Below, piece after piece: positions 24,410 through 32,772 of a stretch of DNA of 55,075 bases. The translations under genes and the position numbers were made by a program. Position 1 is the first letter of the stretch. The number at the start of each line of letters is the position of its first letter. The notes under the pieces are model-generated. The model was not told where the DNA came from. It did not search any database and saw only the letters and a list, made by a program, of their open reading frames with translations. Origin of the DNA: Alphaproteobacteria bacterium (GTDB lineage: Bacteria > Pseudomonadota > Alphaproteobacteria > RF32 > CAG-239); assembly GCA_017626035.1 (NCBI GenBank), contig JAGAJR010000004.1, forward strand, positions 1 through 55,075, read 5' to 3'.

Positions 24410-24781
24410 ATGGATAAATTCAAAGACTTATCAGCCAATCAGGCTGAATTTATGACGCTCTCCTTCTTTGCCAACCGTTTCGGCATCAGGAAGGAGTTTT
24501 TAGAATGGGGACTGGAAAAAGTGATTGTGGATGACGCCACACACTATTTCCCAATTCTGAAGATTGACGGAATGGCGAATGCCTTCATTGACATTCAGCG
24601 GGATAAAATCTCTTTAGGCTCAGATACGTTCGGCAAAAAGACCTGTCTGTTGAATGCCTCAATGAAAGAAGAAAACGATAGTTATATCTTTTCTTCCGCA
24701 GAAAAACAACTTTCCGTCTCCAAAGCGGAAATGAAAAAACTCTATGAGGGGAAATTTCTTACCCCCGAAACGTTAGAGTGA
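24410..24781 (+). CDS. Uncharacterised small protein (123 aa)
   Basis: An acidic soluble protein with no signal peptide (MDKFKDLSANQAEFMTLSFF at the start). Predicted alpha/beta: FFANRFGIRKEFLEWGLEKV, then ILKIDGMANAFIDIQRDKISLG. I recognise no family. I use the ATG at 24410; a longer frame would need a TTG at 24359. It is divergent from the HNH-like 880-residue gene, 149 bases apart, so the two may share a regulatory region. An immunity or regulatory role is possible but unsupported by motif. Confidence 0.55.
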   Translation: MDKFKDLSANQAEFMTLSFFANRFGIRKEFLEWGLEKVIVDDATHYFPILKIDGMANAFIDIQRDKISLGSDTFGKKTCLLNASMKEENDSYIFSSAEKQLSVSKAEMKKLYEGKFLTPETLE

Positions 24782-24877
24782 GTACGTTCCATTTTTTATT
24801 CAAAGAAACCGCCGGCCGCTTCACTGCCGCCCGCGGTTTTTTTTGTTTTAAATAATAAAAATAAAAAAATTTTTCCC

Positions 24878-24894
24878 CTTAAGCGTTCCTTAAG
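24878..24894 (+). promoter_or_regulatory. PmrA/QseB-type response-regulator box
   Basis: CTTAAG-CGTTC-CTTAAG: two identical hexamers separated by 5 bases, matching the PmrA box (YTTAAK-N5-YTTAAK) bound by OmpR-family regulators such as PmrA and QseB. It lies ~65 bases before the ygiW-like ATG, near the expected -35 position, so the response regulator encoded downstream probably controls this operon. Confidence 0.7.
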
Positions 24895-24958
24895 TTTGAA
24901 ATGTTGAAGTAAAGAGGTAAAAAGAATTAACTCATTCAAATAACAAAGGAGAAATCTG

Positions 24959-25321
24959 ATGAACAAAATTTTAGCCGTTTCCGCTTTAGCTTTAACCTTT
25001 TGCTTTGCAAACAACGCTTTTTCCCAAAAACCGCAAGGCGGTTTCAATGGTCCGGCACTTGCTCCGACAACCGTTGCCGAAGCCTTAAAACTCAGTGATG
25101 ACACTCCTGTTGTCTTGGTCGGAAAAATTGAAAAAAATCTCGGACATGAAAAATATTTGTTTAAAGACGCTTCCGGTTCGGTTATTGTAGAAATTGACGA
25201 CGATGACTGGAACGGCGTCAACGTAACACCGGCTGACACAATTGAAATCCGCGGCGAAGTTGACAAAGAAATGCTTAAAGACACGGAAATTGACGTTGAT
25301 TACGTTAGTTTGAAAAAATAA
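24959..25321 (+). CDS. YgiW/YdeI family periplasmic OB-fold stress protein (120 aa)
   Basis: A signal peptide ([19 protein letters not shown]) is followed by a bacterial OB-fold: [20 protein letters not shown], then [19 protein letters not shown], then [10 protein letters not shown] and [10 protein letters not shown]. YgiW/YdeI proteins (TIGR00156) affect tolerance to stress and antimicrobial peptides; the biochemical activity is not settled. AAAGGAG lies 8 bases before the ATG. It precedes the two-component genes, as in the enteric ygiW-qseBC arrangement, behind the same box. Confidence 0.88.
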   Translation: MNKILAVSALALTFCFANNAFSQKPQGGFNGPALAPTTVAEALKLSDDTPVVLVGKIEKNLGHEKYLFKDASGSVIVEIDDDDWNGVNVTPADTIEIRGEVDKEMLKDTEIDVDYVSLKK

Positions 25322-25334
25322 CAAAGGATTTAAT

Positions 25335-25994
25335 ATGCGTATTCTCCTTATCGAAGATGACAGCCTTATCGGCGACGGTCTTAAAATCGGACTGGAAAAG
25401 CTTGGTTTTAACGTTGACTGGTTTTCTGACGGGGCAGACGGAAAAGAAGCCCTGAGCCAGGCTCCGTATGATGCGGTCATCCTAGATTTGGGGCTTCCCG
25501 GACAAGACGGCCTGTCCATTCTCAAAGAATGGCGGGCTGCCGGGCATAAAGAACCGGTTTTAATTTTGACCGCGAGAGGCGATGTCGACCAAAGAATTAT
25601 CGGCCTCAACAGCGGAGCAGACGACTATCTCGGCAAACCTTTTGCCCTGATGGAAGTTCAGGCTCGCCTCAATGCCCTTATCCGCCGGCAAAACGGACAT
25701 ATAATCCCAACCATTGCCTATAAAGACATCTCATTCAACCCCATGACCAGAAATGTCTCCCGCAACGGAAAAGAAATTGTCCTTTCTCCGAAAGAACTTT
25801 CCCTGTTGGAACTTTTGCTGCTCAACAAAAACAAAGTCCTCTCCAAAGAAACCATCGAAAACAAACTTTATTCATGGGATGATGATGTCTCAAGCAACGC
25901 CGTAGAAGTGCATATTCATCATTTAAGAAAAAAACTGGGAAAGGACATTGTTAAGACAATTAACAAAATAGGCTATATTTTAGGTGAAGCATGA
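25335..25994 (+). CDS. qseB: OmpR-family response regulator (QseB/PmrA-like, 219 aa)
   Basis: Receiver domain (1-115) with acidic pocket E8/D9, phosphoacceptor Asp51 ([13 protein letters not shown]), Thr79 and Lys101 (YLGKPF). A C-terminal winged-helix domain (125-219) contains [19 protein letters not shown] and [13 protein letters not shown]. The GxxPGxDG and [14 protein letters not shown] pattern is typical of the QseB/PmrA subgroup. It lies 13 bases after the ygiW-like gene and overlaps the kinase gene by ATGA. Likely target: the CTTAAG-N5-CTTAAG box upstream. Orthology to E. coli QseB is inferred from arrangement, so the symbol is tentative. Confidence 0.9.
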   Translation: MRILLIEDDSLIGDGLKIGLEKLGFNVDWFSDGADGKEALSQAPYDAVILDLGLPGQDGLSILKEWRAAGHKEPVLILTARGDVDQRIIGLNSGADDYLGKPFALMEVQARLNALIRRQNGHIIPTIAYKDISFNPMTRNVSRNGKEIVLSPKELSLLELLLLNKNKVLSKETIENKLYSWDDDVSSNAVEVHIHHLRKKLGKDIVKTINKIGYILGEA

Positions 25995-27337
25995 AAAAAC
26001 TCAGTTTACGTCTCCGGCTTATTATCTTTTTTACCATCATTTCCTGCATTGTCTGGAGTGTTGCCGCCGTTCTCTCATGGAAAGAGACCAGAGAAAATAT
26101 AGACGAGTTTTTTGACACCTATCAATTGGCTCTGGGAAGACAACTGGCTGCCGCCGACTGGCAGAACATTTCTCCCGAATCTCAGAAAATTACCGATAAA
26201 ATCATCAAAAACATATATAATTCCGAAGATGATGACGATACTATCGGTTTTGCCGTATTTAATCTTCAGGGGCAAATGGTTTTTCACGACAATGAAAACG
26301 GAAAAAACTTCGCATACAGCCCGACAACCGGTATGTTCAGCAAAGAAAACATTGACGGCGACGTTTGGAGAATCGTCCGGATACCGTCGGCGGATACAAA
26401 ATACATTGTTGCCGTTGGGCAGGAATTGGATTATCGAGATGACATTGTTTCGGACATGGTAGAAGAATTTATGCTGCCGTGGCTTATCGGTCTTATTCTT
26501 CTGTTGGTTTCTATCATTATCATGATAAGCACGGAATTTTTGCCGTTAAAAAAACTGACGCAAAAACTCAAAACAAGAAATCCAGACGATTTATCTCCGC
26601 TTGAAACAACAAAAATTCCCACCGAAATTTTACCGTTGATTGAGGCAATGAATTACCTGTTGCAACAAGCGGAAGCTATGATTACAAGAGAACGAAGCTT
26701 TATTTCGGATTCAGCCCATGAACTTCGCAGCCCGCTGACCGCCCTTAAAGTTCAGTTGGAAATTGCCCAAATGTCAGAAGATGATCCGCAAACCAGGGCT
26801 TCCGCTCTCAAAAAACTTGAATTAGGCATTGAGCGTTCTTCCCGGCTGGTGGAGCAACTTTTAGCCCTTTCCAAAATCGAATCCTCTTTTGCCAAACAAA
26901 GTAACGTCAATGAGGTTATTGACTGGAAAGGAACTGCCGGCCAAATCATTGAGGAATACATGCCGGAAGCGGAACAAAAACACATTACCATAACCTCCCA
27001 CCTCTCAAACGAGGGACCGGCAGCAAACGGAAATCCGGTATTATGTGCCCTTTTGCTGAGGAATCTGATTGACAATGCCGTTAAATACAGCCCCGACAAT
27101 GCCCGAATTACCGTTTATGTCCAAGGCGGAAAGCTGGAAGTCATTAATTCCGAAACAAAAGTCAATCAGGACATCTTGTCCCGATTAAGCGAAAGGTTTT
27201 TCCGGCCGGCCGGGCAAAAACAAGCCGGCAGCGGACTGGGGTTGGCAATTGCCGAACGGATTGCCCGTTTTCATAATTGTCGTTTAGCCTTTGAAAACAA
27301 AGAAGAAGGGTTCAGCGTTTCGCTTCTCCCGCTCTAA
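25991..27337 (+). CDS. qseC: Sensor histidine kinase (QseC-like, 448 aa)
   Basis: Two membrane segments (~8-29 and ~162-182) bound a ~130-residue periplasmic sensor domain with an acidic patch (EDDDDTIG, 79-86). A short HAMP-like linker precedes the dimerisation domain with [12 protein letters not shown], phosphoacceptor His243. The ATPase domain has an N-box ([14 protein letters not shown]), F-box (ERFFRP) and G2-box ([13 protein letters not shown]). It phosphorylates the regulator encoded just before it. The acidic sensor loop could bind iron or cationic peptides as in PmrB, which is speculative. A terminator shared with convergent glmS follows. Confidence 0.9.
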   Translation: MKKLSLRLRLIIFFTIISCIVWSVAAVLSWKETRENIDEFFDTYQLALGRQLAAADWQNISPESQKITDKIIKNIYNSEDDDDTIGFAVFNLQGQMVFHDNENGKNFAYSPTTGMFSKENIDGDVWRIVRIPSADTKYIVAVGQELDYRDDIVSDMVEEFMLPWLIGLILLLVSIIIMISTEFLPLKKLTQKLKTRNPDDLSPLETTKIPTEILPLIEAMNYLLQQAEAMITRERSFISDSAHELRSPLTALKVQLEIAQMSEDDPQTRASALKKLELGIERSSRLVEQLLALSKIESSFAKQSNVNEVIDWKGTAGQIIEEYMPEAEQKHITITSHLSNEGPAANGNPVLCALLLRNLIDNAVKYSPDNARITVYVQGGKLEVINSETKVNQDILSRLSERFFRPAGQKQAGSGLGLAIAERIARFHNCRLAFENKEEGFSVSLLPL

Positions 27338-27342
27338 AAATT

Positions 27343-27369
27343 AAAGCCCTCTTTGCAGAGGGCTTTTTT
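27343..27369. terminator. Bidirectional intrinsic terminator between qseC-like gene and glmS
   Basis: AAAGCCCTC (27343-27351) pairs with GAGGGCTTT (27358-27366), followed by a T-run on the plus strand and preceded by A-rich sequence. It serves two convergent genes. Confidence 0.9.
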
Positions 27370-27370
27370 C

Positions 27371-29212
27371 TTATTCAACGGTAACTGATTTAGCCAAATT
27401 ACGAGGCTGGTCAACTTCCCGTCCCAAACTGTCAGCCATATAATAAGCCAAAAGCTGCATCGGAATATTTAAAAGCAGCGGCGACAAGTGTTCCTCCGTT
27501 TCGGGAACAGGAAGAATATATTCAAACAGACTTTCCGCAGCTTTATCTTTTACGGACGTTACGGCAATCAGTTTGGCATTGCGGGCTTTTACCTCCTCGC
27601 AATTAGAAAGCATTTTGGCGTAAGTAATTCCCGGTGCCAAAACGGCAACGACCGGCATATTTTCATCCAAAAGAGCTATCGGCCCGTGTTTTAATTCTCC
27701 GGCGGCATAGCCATTAGCGTTAATGTAGCTGATTTCCTTTAATTTTAAAGCTCCTTCCAATGCCGAAGCCTGATTGGCTCCGCGGGCAATATAAATCAAG
27801 CTTTTATATTTGTTCAAATTTTCGGCAACCTGTTTTATTTTTTCGGCATTGCTCAAGACTTCTTCCATTTTGGCTGGCAGTTCCAACAACCCCTGTTTTA
27901 AATCCGCCAAATTCTTTGCTGACAAAGAATTTCTTTGTTCCACCGCATATAAACCGACCCAATACATTGCCAAAAGCTGAGCCGTATAAGACTTGGTGGC
28001 GGCGACGCTGATTTCTATCCCCGCTTCCAGAGGCAAAACGCTGTCGGCATAGCGGACAATACTCGAATCCTCACGATTGGTTACGATTAAAATCTTGGCT
28101 CCTTTTTCCTTAGCCTGTTTAACCGCCGTAATCGTATCCGCCGTTTCTCCGGACTGTGAAATGCCGATAACAAGAGATCCTTTTCCCGTCGTATTTTTAC
28201 GGTAAATATATTCGCTGGCGGCTTCAACATTCACCGGAATTCCCAACCAGTCTTCCCAGATATATTTGGCAACCATGGCGGCGTGCAGCGATGTTCCGCA
28301 GGCGATAATTGAAATATTTTCAACTTTATTCCAGTCAATATTCAAATTAACGCCATCCGCATCCACCGGCGAAAAAACGTCTTTTACATGGCGGGCCAGA
28401 ACCTTGCGGACAATATCCGGCTGTTCATTGATTTCTTTCAACATAAAATGCTTATAACCGTGTTTGCTGATAATTTCAGGGTTAAAGCCGATGTTTTCCG
28501 CTTTTTTCTCCAGAATATTACCGGCCAAATCACTGACAACAACGCTATTGCGGGTAACAACGGCCAGTTCTCCGTCATTAAGGTAAATAATTTTCTTTAC
28601 TTTGCCGATAACCGCAGGGATATCGCTGGCAATGTAGTTTTCATTTTTACTCAGGCCGATAATCAGCGGGGCATTTTTGCGAACGGCGATAATCTTGTCG
28701 GCTTCGTCCTTGTGCATAATGCAGAAAGCAAAGGCTCCCGAAAGTTTTTGCACGCCCCTTCTGACGGCTTCTTCCAAAGAACCGCATTTTTTATATTCCC
28801 GATCAATAACGTGAACGGCCGTTTCCGTATCGGTTTGAGAATGAAAGACAAACCCTTCCTGCTCCAATTCGGCCTTTAATTCCTTGTAATTCTCAATAAT
28901 CCCGTTATGCACCAAAACCAATTTTCCGTCATTGGACAAGTGCGGATGGGCATTATCAATCGTCGCCTTTCCATGTGTTGCCCAGCGGATATGCCCGATA
29001 CCGCTGGTCGGATTTTTGATTTTTTGAGCATCATTGCGAATAACGTCAAAAAGATTGTTCAATTTTCCTCCGGCCTTAAAAACATCAAACCCGGCATTGT
29101 CGTTTAAGGCAATTCCCGATGAATCATATCCCCGGTATTCCAAACTTTTCAACCCGTCCAGCAAAACATCCGCCACCGCATTATTCCCGATATATCCTAC
29201 TATTCCGCACAT
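27371..29212 (-). CDS. glmS: Glutamine-fructose-6-phosphate aminotransferase GlmS (613 aa)
   Basis: Makes glucosamine 6-phosphate, the first step to UDP-GlcNAc for peptidoglycan and LPS. It begins MCGIVGYIG, with Cys2 the glutaminase nucleophile after Met removal. The glutaminase domain (1-~240) contains RWATHG, HNGIIENY and SQTDTE. Two SIS domains follow, with IACGTSLHA, ISQSGETADT and GELKHGPIAL, ending LAKSVTVE with the conserved C-terminal Lys. A frame extension to 29323 gives an implausible Phe-rich leader; AGGAAAAG directly before the 29212 ATG settles the start. Monocistronic, with a terminator. Confidence 0.97.
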   Translation of the reverse strand: MCGIVGYIGNNAVADVLLDGLKSLEYRGYDSSGIALNDNAGFDVFKAGGKLNNLFDVIRNDAQKIKNPTSGIGHIRWATHGKATIDNAHPHLSNDGKLVLVHNGIIENYKELKAELEQEGFVFHSQTDTETAVHVIDREYKKCGSLEEAVRRGVQKLSGAFAFCIMHKDEADKIIAVRKNAPLIIGLSKNENYIASDIPAVIGKVKKIIYLNDGELAVVTRNSVVVSDLAGNILEKKAENIGFNPEIISKHGYKHFMLKEINEQPDIVRKVLARHVKDVFSPVDADGVNLNIDWNKVENISIIACGTSLHAAMVAKYIWEDWLGIPVNVEAASEYIYRKNTTGKGSLVIGISQSGETADTITAVKQAKEKGAKILIVTNREDSSIVRYADSVLPLEAGIEISVAATKSYTAQLLAMYWVGLYAVEQRNSLSAKNLADLKQGLLELPAKMEEVLSNAEKIKQVAENLNKYKSLIYIARGANQASALEGALKLKEISYINANGYAAGELKHGPIALLDENMPVVAVLAPGITYAKMLSNCEEVKARNAKLIAVTSVKDKAAESLFEYILPVPETEEHLSPLLLNIPMQLLAYYMADSLGREVDQPRNLAKSVTVE

Positions 29213-29379
29213 GATACTTTTCCTATTCTCGATAAAATTAAAAACAATGAATTTATCGTGAAACAGAAAAAGACTAAAAACAAACCAAAAAAAATTACAA
29301 AATATTACATACACAAAAAACATTGCAAAATTGCCGAAATTAAGCTAAATTTTGATGTGTATTTATCCGGAGAAACACA

Positions 29380-29721
29380 ATGAACAAGTATATCCTGCTT
29401 TTATGCACGCTTCTGTTATCATCTTGTTACGGAAACGCCCAGTATAACCCGCATTGGCTCGATGATGCCATGGGCAGAGACCATCATCCGGACACCAGTT
29501 CCAACCGGGTAAACTGGAATAACCCCAAGCTGTATAATGACAACTACAACAGTTCCACAATCTGCACACAACAGATGCAGGAAGCCTGTGTGAATAACTA
29601 TGCTTCGGAAAAATGCCGCCTTTGGCATCAACAGTGCCGAGGATATTCTACCGACTACCCATATCGGGAAAATACGCCTCAACCCGCTCCGGAACAAAGC
29701 AGATATTTGAAATATTACTAA
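29380..29721 (+). CDS. Small lipoprotein (113 aa)
   Basis: A lipobox signal (YILLLCTLLLSSC) with the acylated Cys at 16 is followed by a Tyr/Asn/Pro-rich mature region with four further cysteines (STICTQQMQEACVNNY, KCRLWHQQC) that could form disulfides. No family recognised. It is divergent from glmS, preceded by GGAG, and lies 14 bases before the DUF1189-like gene, so the two may be co-transcribed. Probably anchored in the outer or inner membrane facing the periplasm. Confidence 0.72.
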   Translation: MNKYILLLCTLLLSSCYGNAQYNPHWLDDAMGRDHHPDTSSNRVNWNNPKLYNDNYNSSTICTQQMQEACVNNYASEKCRLWHQQCRGYSTDYPYRENTPQPAPEQSRYLKYY

Positions 29722-29735
29722 ACAAGGGAGAAATT

Positions 29736-30452
29736 ATGCAAAAAATTTATCAGTATATCCTTAACGGAAAAGGCATCGGTTTGCTCTTTTTGCTGTTGCT
29801 TTCTTTAATCATGGCCATTTATTTTACCATCGCCATTCGCAGCGGAGGAAAGAGTTTTATTCCTTTCGCCCAAGAAGCGGCTGACCAGATTTTGCCGATA
29901 AAAATTGAAAAAGGGGTTGTTGTAACACCTGCCGAAACAGTTAAGACCTTTCCGATTAAATTTAATAAAGAAGGCACGATTTCTTATCCTTTAGTTATTG
30001 ACACCACTCAGGATACTCTGGACACAACCACTTTAAAACCGGGAATTTATTTGAGTAAAACTTCTTTATACACGGTTAAAGACAATGAAGTCCGAGTAAT
30101 GAAACTCCAAGATAATCTGGAAATTCCGCAAGGAGACTATACGGAATTTTTCCAATCTGTTTTAAACTGGTTTTCATTGTTTGTCGGTTTGTTCGGAGCA
30201 TTAATCCTTTTTGCCGTATATCTGCTTCTCGGCGTCTTCTATGCCTGGTGCTCTTATATCGTGTCTGCGGTTTTCTCGAAAAAATATGACTTCAGCCAAA
30301 GGATGAGGTTGGGAATCTTGTCCATGCAGACGGTTTATCTCGTTTTTATTCCGCTCAATATGGTTATTGCCACGCCGTGGTTCCTGTTTTTTATCTGTGT
30401 CATTCTTCTGCAAGGTTTGGTGATTTACCGCCTGCCGAAACAGGAAAATTAA
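29736..30452 (+). CDS. DUF1189-like multi-pass membrane protein (238 aa)
   Basis: Layout: one N-terminal membrane segment (IGLLFLLLLSLIMAIYFTI), a ~120-residue extracytoplasmic domain (ADQILPIKIEKGVVVTPAE, VIDTTQDTLDTTTLKPGIYL) and three or four C-terminal membrane segments (ALILFAVYLLLGVFYAWC, WFLFFICVILLQGLVIY). This order and the IDT...L..... I.L pattern fit DUF1189 proteins, whose role is unknown. I choose the ATG at 29736 because GGGAG sits 7 bases before it; the longer frame overlaps the lipoprotein gene. A strong terminator follows. Confidence 0.75.
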   Translation: MQKIYQYILNGKGIGLLFLLLLSLIMAIYFTIAIRSGGKSFIPFAQEAADQILPIKIEKGVVVTPAETVKTFPIKFNKEGTISYPLVIDTTQDTLDTTTLKPGIYLSKTSLYTVKDNEVRVMKLQDNLEIPQGDYTEFFQSVLNWFSLFVGLFGALILFAVYLLLGVFYAWCSYIVSAVFSKKYDFSQRMRLGILSMQTVYLVFIPLNMVIATPWFLFFICVILLQGLVIYRLPKQEN

Positions 30453-30455
30453 ACG

Positions 30456-30482
30456 AAAGCCCCTTTTTGAGGGGCTTTTTTT
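30456..30482. terminator. Bidirectional intrinsic terminator
   Basis: AAAGCCCC (30456-30463) and GGGGCTTT (30471-30478) form a stem around TTTTTGA, followed by a T-run. Shared by the convergent DUF1189-like and His-rich protein genes. Confidence 0.88.
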
Positions 30483-30826
30483 TAATCTACATATAAAACT
30501 TCGTCGTCATTGTTTCCGTTTACGCAGCGGCGGTTGATATTTCCCGTCGTTTTTGAAACAACGACAAAACATTTCTGCGGATTTTCATAAACAACATAGT
30601 TATTATTGCTTGCCGGACGATTGGATGATATTGCACTGCCGACGGCATATCCGATAATTCCCGCAGCAGCAACAACCAGCGGTTTAATATGATGACCATG
30701 CGAATGCCTGATTACAATTTGCGGCCGATGGTAGTGCCCCCGATGATGAAACGGGGCGGCGGAAACATCCGCCGCACAAAACAACACCGCCAAAACAACT
30801 ATCAGAAGTTTTTTCATTTTTTTCAC
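30482..30826 (-). CDS. Secreted His-rich small protein (114 aa)
   Basis: A signal peptide (LLIVVLAVLFCAADVSA) is followed by a histidine cluster (HHRGHYHR and RHSHGHHIK, ~27-50), a glycine/alanine helix (PLVVAAAGIIGYAVGSAI) and a C-terminal part with two cysteines (QKCFVVV, NRRCVNG). The His cluster could bind Ni, Zn or Cu in the periplasm. Last gene of the leftward TM protein / ECF / Spy-like operon, 5 bases after the Spy-like gene. Similar signal-plus-glycine-helix proteins occur widely as unassigned envelope proteins. Confidence 0.72.
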   Translation of the reverse strand: MKKMKKLLIVVLAVLFCAADVSAAPFHHRGHYHRPQIVIRHSHGHHIKPLVVAAAGIIGYAVGSAISSNRPASNNNYVVYENPQKCFVVVSKTTGNINRRCVNGNNDDEVLYVD

Positions 30827-30831
30827 TTTCT

Positions 30832-31287
30832 TTATTTATCGGATTTACTTTTATCTTTCGGAGTGCGTTTTTCTCCTTTTTTACCGTCATGCTTCTTATG
30901 TTTTTTATCCATTTTATGAGGTTTTCTTTCCTCTTTTATCTTTTCAAACTTCTTTTTCTGATCCGGGGTCAGAATTTTTTCAAATTCTTTCATGTTATCT
31001 TCCCGAATTTTATCCATTTTCTTGCGGATTTCTTTCATGTCCTTCATAAGCGGTTTTATTTTTTCTTTTCCGTCCTTGCGGATTTTTTTTGCCTGTTCCC
31101 GCTGTTCTTCAGTCAAATCCAACTCTTTTGCCAATTTCTCCGCCATTTTTTCGTGTCTGGCTTCCATTTTTTCATGAAAAGCAGGATCTTCGTGAGGCGG
31201 AAACTCAGGACGTCCCTTGGCATTGGCGGACGCCGCAAACGCAATCATTGATACGGCACAACATAATGTCATTAATTTTTTATTCAT
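30832..31287 (-). CDS. Spy/CpxP-like periplasmic protein (151 aa)
   Basis: A signal peptide (LMTLCCAVSMIAFAASANA) is followed by an all-helical charged protein with LDLTEEQREQAKKIRKD and KILTPDQKKKFEKI, the LTxxQ-type repeats of the Spy/CpxP/CnrX family. The tail is very Lys- and His-rich (HKMDKKHKKHDGKKGEK). Family members are ATP-independent chaperones or metal sensors. It starts 2 bases after the sigma-factor gene, suggesting a direct link, as CnrX senses metal for an ECF sigma. The basic tail is unusual and may bind nucleic acid, LPS or metal. Confidence 0.85.
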   Translation of the reverse strand: MNKKLMTLCCAVSMIAFAASANAKGRPEFPPHEDPAFHEKMEARHEKMAEKLAKELDLTEEQREQAKKIRKDGKEKIKPLMKDMKEIRKKMDKIREDNMKEFEKILTPDQKKKFEKIKEERKPHKMDKKHKKHDGKKGEKRTPKDKSKSDK

Positions 31288-31289
31288 AA

Positions 31290-31784
31290 CTATTCTCCTT
31301 TTAAATGTTGTAATTTTTCACTCAAGATTTTTCTGGCATTAAACAATCTTGACTTAACAGTCCCCACCGGAAGTCCGGTCTTTTTGGAAACCTGTTCATA
31401 GCTCATTTCCTCAAACTCAATGAGATAAACAATTTTCCGCATTTTGTAAGGCAGGCTGTCCACCGCTTTCAGAATTTGTTTTTGTCTGGCCTTGGCATCC
31501 AAACGCTCTTCCTGATTATCCGGAGAAACGATATTCTCCGCCGCCTCTTCATCATTCAACTGAACAGACGAAATCTTATATTGTTTGGAGCGGAAATAGT
31601 CCCGGCAGACATTTGCCGTAATCATTCCTATCCATTGGGAAAGCTTTCCCTCCTCCTTATAATTGTCCAGATTTTTCCAAGTTTTGATATAGACTTCCTG
31701 TTCAATATCTTCATTATAAGATCCGGTCAGCTTTCTGATAATGGCTCTTATCCGGCTTTTATTTTGTTCTATGAGCTGTTTCAT
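31290..31784 (-). CDS. ECF-type RNA polymerase sigma factor (164 aa)
   Basis: Region 2 (~10-75) with SYNEDIEQEVYIKTWKNL and WIGMITANVCRDYFRSKQ, and region 4 (~105-160) with LPYKMRKIVYLIEFEEMSYE, then GLPVGTVKSRLFNARK. These are the core-binding/-10 and -35 recognition elements of sigma-70 ECF factors. The ATG directly abuts the stop of the preceding membrane protein gene. A candidate self-recognised promoter (GAAC-N17-CGTT) heads the operon, suggesting autoregulation. The inducing signal is unknown. Confidence 0.93.
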   Translation of the reverse strand: MKQLIEQNKSRIRAIIRKLTGSYNEDIEQEVYIKTWKNLDNYKEEGKLSQWIGMITANVCRDYFRSKQYKISSVQLNDEEAAENIVSPDNQEERLDAKARQKQILKAVDSLPYKMRKIVYLIEFEEMSYEQVSKKTGLPVGTVKSRLFNARKILSEKLQHLKGE

Positions 31785-32051
31785 TTAACCAACCATCAAT
31801 AATCCGTATTCATCCGTCGGCAAGCCCATTTCTTCAATAACAGAGCCGGTTTCGGTCATTGAAACTTCGGAAGAGATAAGGTCATACCCGCTGTATGCGT
31901 TCCAGTCATAGTTGTATTTTTGAGGATAAAAAGTGCTTAGCCCCCAAACGCAAACCAACATACACACAACAGCCTTAATCCGATTGTTTCTCCTTTTACG
32001 GGCAAAATACATCGGCTTGGCTTCTTTCAGTAATTTTGATATGTCTTCCAT
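31785..32051 (-). CDS. Small membrane protein, candidate anti-sigma factor (88 aa)
   Basis: A cytoplasmic basic N-terminus (MEDISKLLKEAKPMYFARKR) is followed by one membrane segment (IKAVVCMLVCVWGLSTFY, ~25-42) and a ~45-residue periplasmic tail. Size, topology and placement immediately before an ECF sigma gene fit a CnrY-like anti-sigma factor, though I see no zinc anti-sigma motif. I choose ATG 32051, with GGGAG 7 bases upstream; a longer frame to 32168 runs through the terminator and promoter. First gene of the operon. The assignment rests on context. Confidence 0.65.
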   Translation of the reverse strand: MEDISKLLKEAKPMYFARKRRNNRIKAVVCMLVCVWGLSTFYPQKYNYDWNAYSGYDLISSEVSMTETGSVIEEMGLPTDEYGLLMVG

Positions 32052-32077
32052 CGTTTCATCTCCCTTACACAGACTAT

Positions 32078-32102
32078 AACGATACTTTCTTAAAAAAAGT
32101 TC
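32078..32102 (-). promoter_or_regulatory. Candidate ECF-type promoter (autoregulatory)
   Basis: On the minus strand GAACTT is followed, counting from GAAC, by a 17-base gap and CGTT, the layout of ECF promoters (RpoE-like GAACTT -35; CGTT-type -10). It lies 27 bases upstream of the 88-aa gene ATG. The product of the second gene may recognise it. Confidence 0.6.
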
Positions 32103-32115
32103 ATTTAAAATTAAA

Positions 32116-32145
32116 AAAAATGCCGAAAAAATTTCCGGCATTTTT
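32116..32145. terminator. Intrinsic terminator of the HdeD-like gene
   Basis: AAAAATGCCG (32116-32125) pairs with CGGCATTTTT (32136-32145), a 10-bp stem with A/T tails on both sides. It separates the HdeD-like gene from the next promoter. Confidence 0.85.
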
Positions 32146-32160
32146 AAATTCCGTGCAATA

Positions 32161-32688
32161 TTAAGCACTTATCTTGCGGAAATAAAAATATTCAATGATT
32201 TCCACAACCCCATACAATATGACATACAGTCCCATTAAAGCCGTCAGGGTAAAAGCACCGATACTCGGATAAGCCAAAATCAAAAAGGCAAACAAAATAC
32301 CTAAGATACCAGCAACCGATGTCCATTTCCAACTTGCACCCAGCTTAGACATTTGATAGGCGGTTACTACCTGAATAATTCCTACCGCCAAGCACCACAA
32401 GGCAAAAATAACCGGAATAGAAGCTGCTGTTACCCCTAAATTGCCGACAAAAATAACGCCGACAAAAATATCCAGCAAGCCGACCAGCATATACCAACCG
32501 GACTCTAAAGAAAATGATGCCATGAAATAGCCGGCACCAACCACAATAAAGACAATTCCCAGATAAAGAGCCATTGCAACCAAAGTTGCCGCCGGATTCA
32601 TCCAGACATACACGCCCAAAAGGGTCATCAAAATACCGGCAACCAAGTGCCAGGCATTGCTTGTTCTTAACATATTTGTTTCAGGCAT
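32161..32688 (-). CDS. HdeD family membrane protein (DUF308, 175 aa)
   Basis: Six short membrane segments as in HdeD: WHLVAGILMTLLGVYVWMNP, LYLGIVFIVVGAGYF, WYMLVGLLDIFVGVIF, SIPVIFALWCLAVGIIQVV, WKWTSVAGILGILFAFLILA and ALMGLYVILYGVVEII. Conserved WHLVxGIL and NP(A/S)A features are present. HdeD in E. coli contributes to acid resistance at high cell density; the molecular activity is not known. Monocistronic, followed by a terminator. No clear promoter was picked out upstream. Confidence 0.88.
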   Translation of the reverse strand: MPETNMLRTSNAWHLVAGILMTLLGVYVWMNPAATLVAMALYLGIVFIVVGAGYFMASFSLESGWYMLVGLLDIFVGVIFVGNLGVTAASIPVIFALWCLAVGIIQVVTAYQMSKLGASWKWTSVAGILGILFAFLILAYPSIGAFTLTALMGLYVILYGVVEIIEYFYFRKISA

Positions 32689-32772
32689 AGCGTTTCTCCA
32701 TTAATCTCATTGAATACTTATTTTATTTAACCACTCTGCGGATGATTTCAAACCCATACCTCGCCTAAAGGC

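Noticed and set aside
24796-25609. Two minus-strand frames of 162 and 174 residues
   Set aside because: They mirror the ygiW-like and response-regulator genes, which have clear motifs and a shared operon.
29213-29323. Longer N-terminus of glmS
   Set aside because: GlmS needs Cys right after the initiator Met; the 29212 ATG has a good ribosome binding site and the extension is a Phe-rich intergenic translation.
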